NCBI GenBank assembly: GCA_949318235.1
Contig: OX439133.1
Coordinates: forward strand, 19,915,451-19,979,450
DNA: 64,000 nt
DNA from: Ecdyonurus torrentis
Lineage: Eukaryota > Arthropoda > Insecta > Ephemeroptera > Heptageniidae
Reading direction: 5' to 3'
Shown: one piece after another, positions 39,236 through 50,808 of the stretch
Layout: every line of letters begins with the position of its first letter
Numbering within the stretch: the first letter of the stretch is position 1
Made by a program: the position numbers and the translations under genes
Notes under the pieces: model-generated
The model's database searches: none
What the model saw: the letters and a program-made list of their open reading frames with translations, nothing else
What the model was told of the DNA's origin: nothing

Positions 39236-39285
<50 letters not shown>
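39236..39285. repeat. ~50-nt poly-A tract
   Basis: Homopolymer 65 bp beyond the giant foldback element's right end. Confidence 0.95.
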
Positions 39286-39286
<1 letters not shown>

Positions 39287-39411
39287 ATTGCCATTTCAAT
39301 TTCAATTTTTTTTTTTCATTATACAATTACATACAAATCGTGTATACAATTATATTATACACGTACAAAGTATCAACTTAGGTTATTGCCTAAAAATGAT
39401 ACTATAGGGCA

Positions 39412-39612
39412 GTATAGGGTGTGTACGCATGACGTCATTCTGAGTTCTTTTCGATGCTCTTCTTGAGCAATGAATAACATTTCTCAGCATAGGACAAAAG
39501 TAGTTTTTGGCTATTTTCTTTAAAAAATTAGCTATTTTTTGGTCATTATTATTTTTCTTGCATACTTGAGGTACTAATTCAACCTGTTAACATGAATGAA
39601 ACCACCCTATAT
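39412..39612 (+). mobile_element. MITE-A copy 6 (deleted)
   Basis: TGTGTACGCATGACGTCATT, CAATGAATAACATTTCTCAG, then a direct jump from TTCAACCTGTTAACA to CATGAATGAAACCACCCTAT. It has lost about 100 bp of interior. Confidence 0.65.
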
Positions 39613-39860
39613 GTTAAGAAATAATTACCAATAAAACATCAATAAATACTATACACAGTACACATACAACTACAGTAAATAATCATATTACATGACAAGT
39701 TACTCGGCAACCAATTAGGATTAAAATTATGTATATCGTACTTTTTTGTTCTCTATAGAGCGTAAAATCAATTATATATAAAATAATAAATTAAATAATT
39801 TAATAAACAATAAATTATTGACTGACCTAGTTCAATATTGAATTAGACTAATATCATGTA

Positions 39861-40182
39861 CACTCAAAAAAAGGGTGCATTATACTTCAGTTACGAATCC
39901 TAACTTATTTGAGATAAGCACTTTTGAGTTAGTATGAGTAGCTAAAATAATGCATTTTAGCAAATTATGAACACTAACTGATATAAGTTGTTTTCAGTTT
40001 TCAGTTTTTTTTTTTTTTTTTAATTTTTTTTTTTTTTTTTTTTTACTTTTTTTAGTTAAATTAGCTATTGTTAATAATTTGCTAAAATTCATTATTTTAG
40101 CTGCTCATAATAACTCAAAAGTGTTTATTTCAAATAAGTTAGGATTTGTGACTGAATAAGTAATGCTCCCTTTTTTTGAGTG
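39861..40182. mobile_element. TA-flanked MITE (CACTCAAAAAAAGGG tips)
   Basis: CACTCAAAAAAAGGG at the left and its complement at the right, with TA on both outer flanks. Arms pair for about 120 bp around a poly-T centre. A TA target duplication is the Tc1/mariner signature (established). Confidence 0.75.
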
Positions 40183-40274
40183 TACAGTAGTATATTGTTA
40201 TATAGGATCCAATTATATGTGTTCTGGATACATGTATCTTAATTTGATTCGATTTATAGTTTATATATATATAT

Positions 40275-40388
40275 GATGTAGGCAAATGATGTCATAACGA
40301 ATGCGCTTCGTCGCCATAATGCAGTAATGAATAACATTTCTCAGCATAGAATAAACGTGGTTATTGGCTCTTTTCCCTGGAAAATTAG

Positions 40389-40461
<73 letters not shown>

Positions 40462-40600
40462 TATATATATTTTTTTTTTTAAATTTTCTCACTTATTTGA
40501 AAAGCAAGTTAATAGCATCAATGCTCTCAAAAATATTGTTAAGTATTTTTAAACTGGTAAAAACATGTCATTTTCGTATATTTATTACTCACATATGATT
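40275..40600 (+). mobile_element. MITE-A copy 7 with internal (AT)n
   Basis: ATGCGCTTCGTCGCCATAAT, AATAACATTTCTCAGCATAG and AGCATCAATGCTCTCAAAAA in order, with an (AT)n expansion at 40390-40455 in the middle. Confidence 0.65.
40390..40455. repeat. (AT)n microsatellite in MITE-A copy 7
   Basis: Uninterrupted AT run within the element's interior. Confidence 0.95.
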
Positions 40601-40603
40601 CAA

Positions 40604-41170
40604 CATAAAATGAGATCTCCAAAACTGAGGAAAATTTTTACCAGAATATAAATATGGCCCTAGAAGAGAGTGTGAAAATAGAGAGTGTAAAAATATTGCA
40701 CACGGAAAGCATAAATTTAAGAAATTATTAAATTACATAGAAGTAACTCTTCAGTACAAACCAAAAATTTGGTTTAAAAAAGTTAAACAGTAGTAACTCG
40801 TTAGTATAAACGTAATTTCTTCAGTGTTAAATATAGTTCTTTAAATCTTAAAAAACTTTGAATATAATACAACACACAAATTTATTATAAGAAAAGTCTA
40901 AATAGTAACTCACTTTACTTTCATTATTTTTTTCCATTTAAAGTATGCTATGCTATTTTAAAGTAATGCTTTATGCTTTCCTATTTCTAACGTCAGAAAC
41001 ATGAAAAAATTATATAGTGTGAAAATGTTGCGCTGGTTGCATAAATCAAAATTTTATGATCACTGCTGCTACAACAAACTAATGTTATAATATTATATTA
41101 TATAATGTAAGTCCCATCACATGTTTTGTGATTTAAATGCTTAATGTTTTCTTCTGGTCTATGCCTTTAA
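40604..41170. mobile_element. MITE-B copy 3, truncated and interrupted
   Basis: Begins in family B interior (AAAATGAGATCTCCAAAAC) without the left tip and ends GGTCTATGCCTTTAA. It is split by a smaller inverted-repeat element at 40704-40981. Confidence 0.7.
40704..40981. mobile_element. Small inverted-repeat element nested in MITE-B
   Basis: Tips GGAAAGCATAAA (40704-40715) and TTTATGCTTTCC (40970-40981) around AT-rich sequence with AGTAACTC motifs facing each other. No clear target duplication. Confidence 0.55.
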
Positions 41171-41268
41171 CAAAAACTATAAAGAAAAGAAATTCAATTT
41201 TAACATCGTAGATGTAAAGAAAATACGGTTAATGGAGAAAAAATCTTTACGATTATTAGAGTAGAAGT

Positions 41269-43379
41269 CAGGGTCGGATTGGGACGAAAAGGCGCACTCC
41301 GCGATACACCCATAGGGGCGCTAACACCCAGATGGGGGGTCAGGGGGGCGTAGCCAAGGGTTAGACATTTTTAAAACTGTTCTTAGAAATAAAATTGATT
41401 GACCGGTTTTCTTGCACCGAGCGTCAACGTAAAAATGTGCTATTTTTTTTTCCAAACGTCTTTTTTTCTGCAAAAATGATCAGAAATTTGCTTTTTTAAC
41501 TATCCTTTATTAACAATTAATGGAGTCTGTTGGCATAAATAAGATACCTATAGCACTCTAAACATGTTCTGTAATAAAAATGGAAGGATGGAGCCACATT
41601 GGTATCAGGGTTAAGGTGAAAACTTTTGCGTTAAACAGTGCTAAATTTGATTTAAAAAATTCTCTTAAATCAAACTTTTTTTTTTTTTTTTTTTGCCGAT
41701 TTTGTATGAACTTTAATTTTCATAACATTGTTTGTAACTTTCATTTTCTGTCAATTCTTACAAACTGGGTGGCTTTGATGATTAAAACCCTAAACATTTC
41801 ATTTTAAAGAATGGAAACTTTTAATTTGCATCTCTTTCTTTAAAAGTTGGTTCATGTATGGAAATCCGCACATTTCATTTGGTTTTTGCTGCATTCATTA
41901 AATCTTTGCATCTTGAATCATATTGATTTTTTTTAATAATTAAACCAAACATTACAGAATTTGAAAGAAAACTGTGAGCACAAAGCCATTATAGAGAAAC
42001 TAAAAATTTCGTTAAATCATTAAACAAAATTCTCAAATTAGAGAAAATGTTGGCAAATTTAGCCATGTTTAACGCAAATGTTTTCACCTTAACCCTGATA
42101 CTAATGTGGCCTAATCCTTCAATTTTTATCACAGAACATGCTTAGAGTTGAGTTAGAGTGCTATAGGTATCTTATTTATGCCAACAGACTCCATTAATTG
42201 TTAATAAAGGATAGTTAAAAAAGCAAATTTCTGATCATTTTTGCAGAAAAAAAGACGTTTGGAAAAAAAAATAGGACATTTTTACGTTGACGCTCGGTGC
42301 AAGAAAACCGGTCACTCAATTTTATTTCTAAGAACAGTTTTAAAAATGTCTAACCCTTGGCTACAAAATGATATATAAAAAGTTAATTTTATTTTATTTC
42401 TTCATGTTTTAATTAGCGTTTTAAAATGCGCGCTTTTAAAAAAACACCCTGTATATTTGAACCTCTTTCTTTTTTTTTTTTTTTTTTTGAACCGGATTTT
42501 TTTAAGCAGTTAAAAAAATTACTAGCTTGTTTTTTCGTGTTGAATTTTAATTAAAAATGATTTTTCAGATATTTCTAGAACGAATTTTTCGAGAAAAAAA
42601 TTATCGCAAATTGTCCATGTTAATTTGAATATGCGATTTTAAAATTTTTTTTTCTCCGTAAATGTCTCGTAAAAATCGTTTAAAAAGTCAATTTCATTAA
42701 AACTTGATCTATAGAACACTCTAGTACAGTATATATTTTTGTTTATGATTAATTTGATCAAGAAAATTTTGGCCCTCGGTGAGCTTGAAGTTTGTGTGTT
42801 TTACGTGTTTAAGGCGGCGTAGCCCAACAACTTGTTACGCTATATAATTTGCGGATGCTTTGATTTGAGTCGAAACTTTTTGGAGTATTGTTCCTTGGTT
42901 CATTATAAACCAAAAAATAAATATAAAATTGAATTTTACCACAACATCGCTACCCTCTAAAGTAGTGTCTTAACTATAAGTAATTGACTCTACTAAAAAT
43001 TATTTGAGATTGCTTAGCTCAAGCGCCCTATGCCTAGAGTCGTTCAACACTTTTTTAAAAAAGCGTTAATCTGATCACCGATCCGATCAAATGATCGTGA
43101 TCTTATCGAAAAAATATCGATCGACTACAACATTATGGAGTGTTGGGCGCCTCCTTTGTCGTAGTATCTCACGTGAAGAAGAAAAGCTCGAGATTTGCAA
43201 ATTAAACAACAGTTTGAGATTTTGTTTGATTATATTTGAAACCTTTCAGCTTTCTACGTTTTTTTTTTTTTTTTTTTTTTTTTTTTATCAAAAACGCCCC
43301 TTCGGGGCGCAGAGGGGCGCCAGCTCGGGGGGGCGCACTCCGCGATCGCGGAGTAGCTCTTATGGCCAATCCGACCCTG
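41269..43379. mobile_element. hAT-type element, 2.11 kb, 8-bp target duplication
   Basis: Terminal inverted repeats CAGGGTCGGATTGG (41269-41282 and complement 43366-43379), flanked by direct repeats GTAGAAGT at 41261-41268 and 43380-43387. Tip CAGGG and the 8-bp duplication are hAT hallmarks (established). GC-rich subterminal blocks with CGCACTCCGCGAT occur at both ends. The interior has been invaded by a 1-kb palindrome. No transposase ORF, so it is non-autonomous. Confidence 0.92.
41351..42362. mobile_element. 1.01-kb palindromic element nested in the hAT element
   Basis: Outer ends TAGCCAAGGGTTAGACATTT and complement. Arms about 41351-41640 and 42067-42362 pair closely, with poly-T/A differences, around about 420 bp of loop. 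The 75-aa ORF at the left arm-loop boundary is not conserved in the right arm. Confidence 0.8.
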
Positions 43380-43461
43380 GTAGAAGTAATTTTTAACGTA
43401 ATTATGCCAAGATTTTTCATTTATTTTATGACTTTTTTTAACTGAACTTTAAAACAGAAAA

Positions 43462-43464
<3 letters not shown>

Positions 43465-43510
<46 letters not shown>
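43465..43510. repeat. ~46-nt poly-A tract
   Basis: Followed by GGAAA repeats. Confidence 0.95.
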
Positions 43511-43512
<2 letters not shown>

Positions 43513-43825
43513 AAAGGAAAGGAAAAATATGAACTAGACTATACTCAATGCAGAGCTATATTTCATTGAAAATATTTTTAAAACTATATTATAGTATATT
43601 ACATTGTATAATATTATAGTGCACAAGGTTTTCTCTATATAAACCTTGATAGTGCAGAAAAAAATATTTTATAATTTTTATATTGCAAACAGTTTTGAAG
43701 TGAACGTTGTAAACGACTGTAAAAATAGTAATAAATAAGTCAATACTTTGTATTTATTATTATTTATTGATATTTTCATGTTTCTTTATATACTTGTTTG
43801 CAGTATTATAATATCATCTCTATAT

Positions 43826-44090
43826 AGGGTGCGTATGCGCATGACGTCATACTGAATGCGCTTTGACGCCATACTGGAGTAATGAATAACATTGCTCAGC
43901 ATAGGACAAATGTGGTTTTTGGCTATTTTCTCCAAATACTTGAGATACTAATTCAATCTATTATATAACAGCATCAATGCTCTCAAAAATATTGCATAGT
44001 GTTTTAAACTGGTAAAATGTGTCATTTTCTTATGCCATCCATGTTATTTAGTGCCCACATATGGCTTCAAATTTAATATAAATTCTATAT
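43826..44090 (+). mobile_element. MITE-A copy 8
   Basis: GCGTATGCGCATGACGTCAT, TTTGACGCCATACTGGAGTA, ACAGCATCAATGCTCTCAAA and TTTAAACTGGTAAAATGTGT; ends without a clear right tip. Confidence 0.7.
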
Positions 44091-45837
44091 CATCGTACGC
44101 AGTAAAACTATATATATATATTGCCGTGGCTGCACCCAAAGGGCGTACTTACATTTGGCTACTTTCACGCAAAAGGCTTACTTGCATTTTATGAAATTTT
44201 ATGGGAGAGCAAAATAGCTTTTGAAAAGCATGGAAAGTGCGAACAAAATGTTTTCTTTGTCATTGTTTTGTCATTTTTATGTTTGATTAGGTTAATAAGC
44301 AGGTAAATATTGAATAAAAATAAGTTTTGATAAATATAAAGATCATACAAAAATTAAATTATTGTGATAACTGATAATGATAATATTTCATACGTTTTAG
44401 AGCTGCTGTAAAAAAAAAAAAAAAAAAAAAAAAGCGAACAGTCCCAAATAAGTTTATTCGCGTTATAAAATTAAAAGTTAAATTATTTGTGAATTTATAT
44501 CGTATAAATTTATAAATAATTAATATATTGTTTTCTTAAGGTAAAAACTAAATAATTGCTCTCAGAAGCAGTTTTGGTTTGAGAAAATGGATTTTTCTTT
44601 TTAAACCCACAAATTTAAATTTTTAAAAACTTAAATATTTTATGTATTTTCTTTTTTTGGCTTATTTTAAATAATTGAAATGGGTATTACGGATTTATTC
44701 AAAAACTACGATATATTTAACTATCTAGACTAGTATATTGATTTTAAAATAGATTATACATATTTAGTTAAAGAGCTACAGACCATATGTTAAATAATTG
44801 AAGTGACATATGACCAGTAAGTAAATATAAATGTCATGTATAACTTTCACATATGATATTGTTAAACATTGCATACTAATCAAATTTTAATGTAGCAATC
44901 TAATGTGCTCGTTCGTATAAACAAACTGTACTGTTGATCGATTTTTAGATATATTTTAAATTATATCGAAGTATATAGTAAAACGATACTATATATTTTA
45001 TTGTATACTGACCAAAACAAATATAAGTAATAATTTATTATGTTATAGCATTGTTTGCATGTGGGTAGTGGAATTGTGGGTTATTATAGGCAAGTCGAGC
45101 AGGAAAAAAAACTCCCCTGATTTCCTACCTTCCTTATATTTTGCGGGACTTATTTTTTATTATTTTTTTTTTTTTATTTTTTTTTTTTATTTTTTTTTTT
45201 AGAGAAAAAACTATATACCATACCGAGGCAGAAAATATTTAAATGAAGGGTTCTAAAGATACACTTTCACGTGTTTTATAAAGGAATATTTTTTTTTTAA
45301 AGTTAGTTAAATTACTTTTATTTTATCTTTTCGTGACTGTGATTTGGTGATTCCTAGAAAACAGATTTCTAGTTTTTTTTTTTTTTTTTTTTTTTTTGAT
45401 AAGAAATTTTTATATTTGAACATATATACGAATCATGTAATTTCAAATCATTTAGTGTCACCTTTTTTTTTTACGTTTTTTCACCTGTTTCTATTAATTA
45501 TGTCACTTTTTTATATAGTTATAGTTACACGATTCATGCGTTTTTAACTTTGTTTTAAAACAAATTCTCTCCAATTAATCACAAAACAGTAAAATTATAT
45601 TTAATTCAGTCGCCCTGACTTCAGTATTTTTTTTTTTTTTACTAGAGAGCCTAAAAACTGAAGATAGCTCCGGAGCTGTACATATAAAATAAGTGTTAAA
45701 TGTTGAACTTTTTATATGCGAGCACAGCGTCTATAAGCTCCGACAGACATACTTTTTTTTTATAATTTACTAATTTATAAGTATCATATTTTAGCAATAA
45801 AAATAATTAATACTAAAAATTAAATTCTATGTTGCAG
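44091..45837. other. AT-rich DNA upstream of the gene
   Basis: Poly-A (44410-44433) and several poly-T tracts. A promoter or 5' exon for the EF-hand gene may lie here or further upstream, but no core promoter motif stands out from the AT background. Confidence 0.5.
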
Positions 45838-46266
45838 AAATGTAGCTACATATGCGATGGCTGATAATTCCTCCACTACTACAACAGATCGAAAATCTTC
45901 ATCACATCACGAGAAAAAACCAAACGCACTTGAAAGAAAATTATCTGCCTTGCAAGGACTTCACAGTTCTTCATCTGTAGATAAACACGATCGTAAAATA
46001 AGTAACTCGACTTCTCTTGAGAGAAAATTACATAACACCTCTGTCAAACTAGAGAGAAAAATAAGTAGCTCATCTGGAGATCATAAAGATAGAAAAGTAA
46101 GCTCGTCTGGTGATAAGGAGAGGAAAATCAGCTCGTCGTCCAGTGATAAGGAACGTAAGACTAGTAGTAGTGATAACAAGGCAGAGAAGAAAATTAACAA
46201 CGTCACTTCTGGGCTGCAAGCTCTGCAAGTAACACCGGATAATTTGCTCTTGAGGGAGGGAAGGAG
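45838..46266 (+). CDS. Exon 1: start codon and ERK-Ser repeat N-terminus
   Basis: ATG at 45857 has a favourable context (G at -3 and +4) and opens a 410-nt coding stretch ending at AG|gtgaga. It encodes residues 1-136 plus two bases of Ser137. Eight copies of [E/D]-R-K followed by Ser, Thr or His occur at 8-25-residue spacing, with serine runs between them: a disordered, highly charged region. A plausible splice acceptor (ttgcag, 45832-45837) lies 19 nt before the ATG, and the frame stays open back to it. The exon may therefore begin at 45838 after an upstream 5' exon that I did not find, and the true start could lie further upstream. Confidence 0.8.
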
Positions 46267-48774
46267 GTGAGAACATTTCGTATTTTACTATTTTTTTTAT
46301 TGATTCATTGGTCGATTTGATCATTCATTCATTCATTCATTCATTCATTCATTCATTCATTCATTCATTCATTCATTCATTCATTCATTCATTCATTCAT
46401 TCATTCATTCATTCATTCATTCATTCATTCATTCATTCATTCATTCATTCATTCATTCATTCATTCATTCATTCATTCATTCATTCATTCATTCATTCAT
46501 TCATTCATTCATTCATTCATTCATTCATTCATTCATTCATTCATTCATTCATTCATTCATTCATTCATTCATTCATTCATTCATTCATTCATTCATTCAT
46601 TCATTCATTCATTCATTCATTCATTCGATTGTAAATGTAGAAAAATAAATCAGAAATAAATTGACTGCTATGATTATAGATTCTTTTTGTTTTGCATAAT
46701 ATAATATTCATTTGCATTTTTTTTCTCTTCTTCTTTTTGTCATATCGATCCGCAGCAGTCTTGTAAAAATTTTGTATTTTTGTTGCGTGGTTAAAAATAA
46801 TCTTTAAATTAAACTATTAATATTTATAAATGAAAGTAATTTAAAATTTTATTATTGTTATTATTTTTTATACACCTGTCGCTAGAAAGCACAAAAAAAC
46901 TTTTAAATTTTCAAACAAATTTTACATCAGCGCCTTCAAACAACAAAAATGTCAACTATTTTCTCTTACAAGCAATTTCATTGGCTTACAAAATTATATT
47001 TTGTCAACTCCACTCTGATTGGCTACTTCAAACTTGTTTTGGTTTGTAAAATTTTGTAGCAGCTGTTTTCTGTTTTTCTCCTCAAAATTTTAAGTTTTTT
47101 GTATAAATTACTAATTATCTTTAGTAATTAAGTTAAAATTAATGATAAGTAATATATAGTGTATGTTTTAAACATAAAAAGATTAAATGTTTGTGCGTAT
47201 TTAGTTTAAAAACACGTTATTCTTGAAGTGGTAACAAGGTGAGTTATAAAGAGGCGTGCTCTTGTGTGATTATTTTGCATGGTATATGCATATATTTTTT
47301 TTATGTTTAACTTTTTTTTTTTCTTTATTAGTGAGCGTCTTAGTTTTTTTATGTATAGAATCAGTCTTAATTTAAGATCATAAGTCTAAAGGAAGAGAGC
47401 TTAATTATTTTTAAGTTGATTTTAAATGCATAAATACATAATACATATATACATACATAACTGTACAGTGTACATGTATGATATTATGTAGTTTAAAAAA
47501 AAAAATAAAATTAAATGAAATATTTTCCCAGTATATTTCTTATTTCAAAGTAATGCTGTTCGTAAACCCTGTTCTCTTGCACCAAAAAAATGCGCATTCC
47601 ATTTGACTATAGTAACTATAGACTATAGCTGATCGTCATTTTAGGGGCAAAGAACAGGGGGTTTACGAACAGCGAGTATTTCGTACATTGAGTTTATTTT
47701 TCTCGTTTTTGATATGTATAATTCAGTGCCCCTGAAATACTTTCTTTGTATATTCACATACGTACATATTCATATGCGTACAGAGATTTTTTTTTTTTTT
47801 TTTTTTTTTTTATCTAATGAAATTTGGATATAAAATATTGGTACAGTACCTAATATGCAATATGTATGTATAATATACCTAAACATTATGAACGTATGGG
47901 TATTATCATTGAATTTAGAGTATACTCTAAATTCAATGGTATTATGTAGTATGGCTACATTGGATAGTAGCTACTACATTTCATTTTATTAAATAATAAA
48001 ATGAAATAAACAGCTTCCATATTTTAACTATGGTTGATTCATCATTTGGATCATACTCTATAAGGCTATAGAATGTATGCACATGACGTCATATTTAATG
48101 CGCTTGGATGCCATATTGTAGTAATGAATAACATTGCTCAGCATAGGACAAACCTCGTTTTTGCTTATTTTCTTTGGGAAATCAGTTAATTTTTTGTTAT
48201 TATTTTTCTCACATACTTGAGATACAGTACTGTACTAATTCAACCTATTACAGCATATATCAATGCTCTCAAAAATATTGCTTAGTTGTATTTTTAAACT
48301 GGTAAAATTAGTAATTTTCCTATGTCGCCCATGTTATTGAGTTATCGAACGTGGCATCAACTTTAACATGAATGCATACACCTTATAGAAAAATTTAAGC
48401 CTTTGAATTTTTTAAAGGTTTTAGTTGCTAGATGTTGTGATGAATATCTCACCCATAAACTCGCAAGCAATAAAAATTGTAAACCCATATTCATGTATGA
48501 TAATTTTTATGATTTCAGCTCAAGCGTTCAAGTTGGAATAAATGATAACAATTCCATTCCAAATCCACAAGTACCAAAGAAATTTATAAACACTTGGCGT
48601 CAAGCGTGTGATAAAACAAAAGAAAGGACGAAGGACTTAATTAAACGTTGGAGGACCCTACCTGAGGGTAGCAGTCCTTCTTATACACCTGATGACTGTA
48701 AAAACACACCTTCGTGGAGTCAAAGTTGGGGTAAGTGTAATTGTAAACAGTGGTGTTCTTAAACCACTGTTTTC

Positions 48775-48816
<42 letters not shown>

Positions 48817-50731
48817 CGCATTACATTTAAATAACCAAAGTTGATCGCCATTTTTAGTAGCAGAAAACAAAGGGTTTATGAATAGAATTAATATCTTGCA
48901 AATAAGTAAAACTTTTTTTTTTTTTTTTTTTTTAACGGGTAGTAGGTGACCAGCTGATATCTCACAAACTGACCGGTCGTGAAATATAAAATTAACATCA
49001 AGTAAAGATGAAATGTTACATACTTAAAGGCGTAGAACACCTTGAACAAAAAACTTGCCTAATATCCTAACATACCCAAATATCAACATTATTTTGGCCG
49101 GAGTCATTGATTTCTAATTTATTTTCCATTTACAAAATGTCAGTTGCGGGTTTAATACGTCACAGCTTGCCTGGTCCACGCGCGCGGAATCAGGTGAGCT
49201 GTGACGTATTAAACCCGCAACTGACATTTTGTAAATGGAAAATAAATTAGAAATCAATGACTCCGGCCAAAATAATGTTGATATTTGGGTATGTTAGGAT
49301 ATTAGGCAAGTTTTTTGTTCAAGGTGTTCTACGCCTTTAAAAGTTTAATTATGTCAAACACATGGAAACACCATCTAATTTTATTTCTAATTAGTTTCTA
49401 TTTCTAATTTTAGTGCCAACTTAGAGTCAATTTAGAAATTGTTTTTAAAATTAAAAATATTATTAAAACTTTTTTCGGACCAAAAAAATAAAAATAATAA
49501 TACGTAATAAAAAAAATTATAGTATATTTGGTTTGCTGGATATAAATAGACAGAATTATTGTGAAAATAAAGTTACGTACTCTTTTGTTTGTTTCCGCAT
49601 CAAATTGGTTACCCACTTCGCTAAAAAAATATACTGTAGGTTCTTATAACTAAAATAGATTGTTATATCTTGTTACATCTTGTAAGTGAAGTCCTAAAAT
49701 AAATATTATAGCTGGGTCAGAATTCCTCATCTCACACAGTATAACACCCTCATCTGAAATTTTTGGTGAAAAAAATATATGTTATTGAGGACTGTCTAAA
49801 ACCAATATATATGAAGTTTTAGGTCAATCGGACCAAAACTGAAATTTTGGGGCGGGAAATTCAAAATTGAATAATTGAGATTTTGAGCTACACTTAGTTT
49901 TTTCCCATAATTTGGTAGGATGATATTTGGGAATTTTTATATTATATTTGGATACTATGGTAGTATACACATTACGTGAAACCAAAAAAGTCGATTTTTC
50001 CCGTACCGATTTTTTAGGAAAAATCGTGGAATGTCAGCTTAAAAAGCTTATTTTAGGTGTTGTATAGAGCCGTATTGCAGCGAAACTAATAATAATTTTG
50101 AAACGTAAATTTGCATAGAGGTACCTGGGTATCTGTGCTTACTAAAAATTTTAATATTATTTTTCCAGTCACCTTTGTTGAATTTAGCGGGAATTTTGAA
50201 TTTTGATAAAAATGAAAAAAATGCAAAATAAAAAAATCAATTACAAAAAAGTCTCCAAATATTTTTTCGATTTTTTTGGCTTAAAATACTTCTACACTAT
50301 TGTTCTAACATGTGACAAAAAATCAGCCTGCTTTTTTAATTATTACTATATGTTTTCTAATTTTGAAAATTGTAGTTTTTTCATCGGTCGGCAAAAAGCT
50401 TCAGAGCTTATGGATGTAGTTTATGTTCGATGTGCATGGTTCAAAGCAACTTAAGCAACATATCAATATCACTTTAAAGTCGTGATCTAGTAAATCAACA
50501 TAAATACCTATATCCCCCCCTTCCCCCTCCCCCTCACTTCTTACCTAATTTCTGGAAACATGACGTTTTTTCGTGAATATATTTGAAATAATTATTTATA
50601 TGAATTGTGTTAATTGATTAAATGATTTATTTATTGATTTGTTAATTGATTGATTGATTGATTGACTGACTTGTATGAGTTTTAAACATTCAATTTTAAA
50701 TTGAAACTCATATCCTGAAACTTCTAGTCAG

Positions 50732-50808
<77 letters not shown>

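Larger units (their letters stand above)
46267..48518 (+). other. Intron 1 (2,252 bp)
   Basis: Donor gtgaga, acceptor gatttcag. It contains the 307-bp ATTC microsatellite, a 32-bp perfect palindrome at 47907-47938, a short inverted-repeat element at 47555-47673 and a MITE-A copy at 48063-48390. The rest is AT-rich sequence without recognisable content. Confidence 0.75.

Noticed and set aside
41269..43379. Search for a transposase in the hAT-type and other elements
   Set aside because: No frame above about 140 aa in the window shows catalytic motifs; all elements look non-autonomous.
46308..46634. 108-aa FIHS-repeat ORF
   Set aside because: Entirely the ATTC microsatellite, lying in intron 1 just after the exon 1 donor.
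48403..48518. Upstream extension of the exon 2 frame
   Set aside because: The frame opens with TTG, the acceptor at 48517-48518 is good, and the phase joins exon 1 exactly. The extension is intronic.
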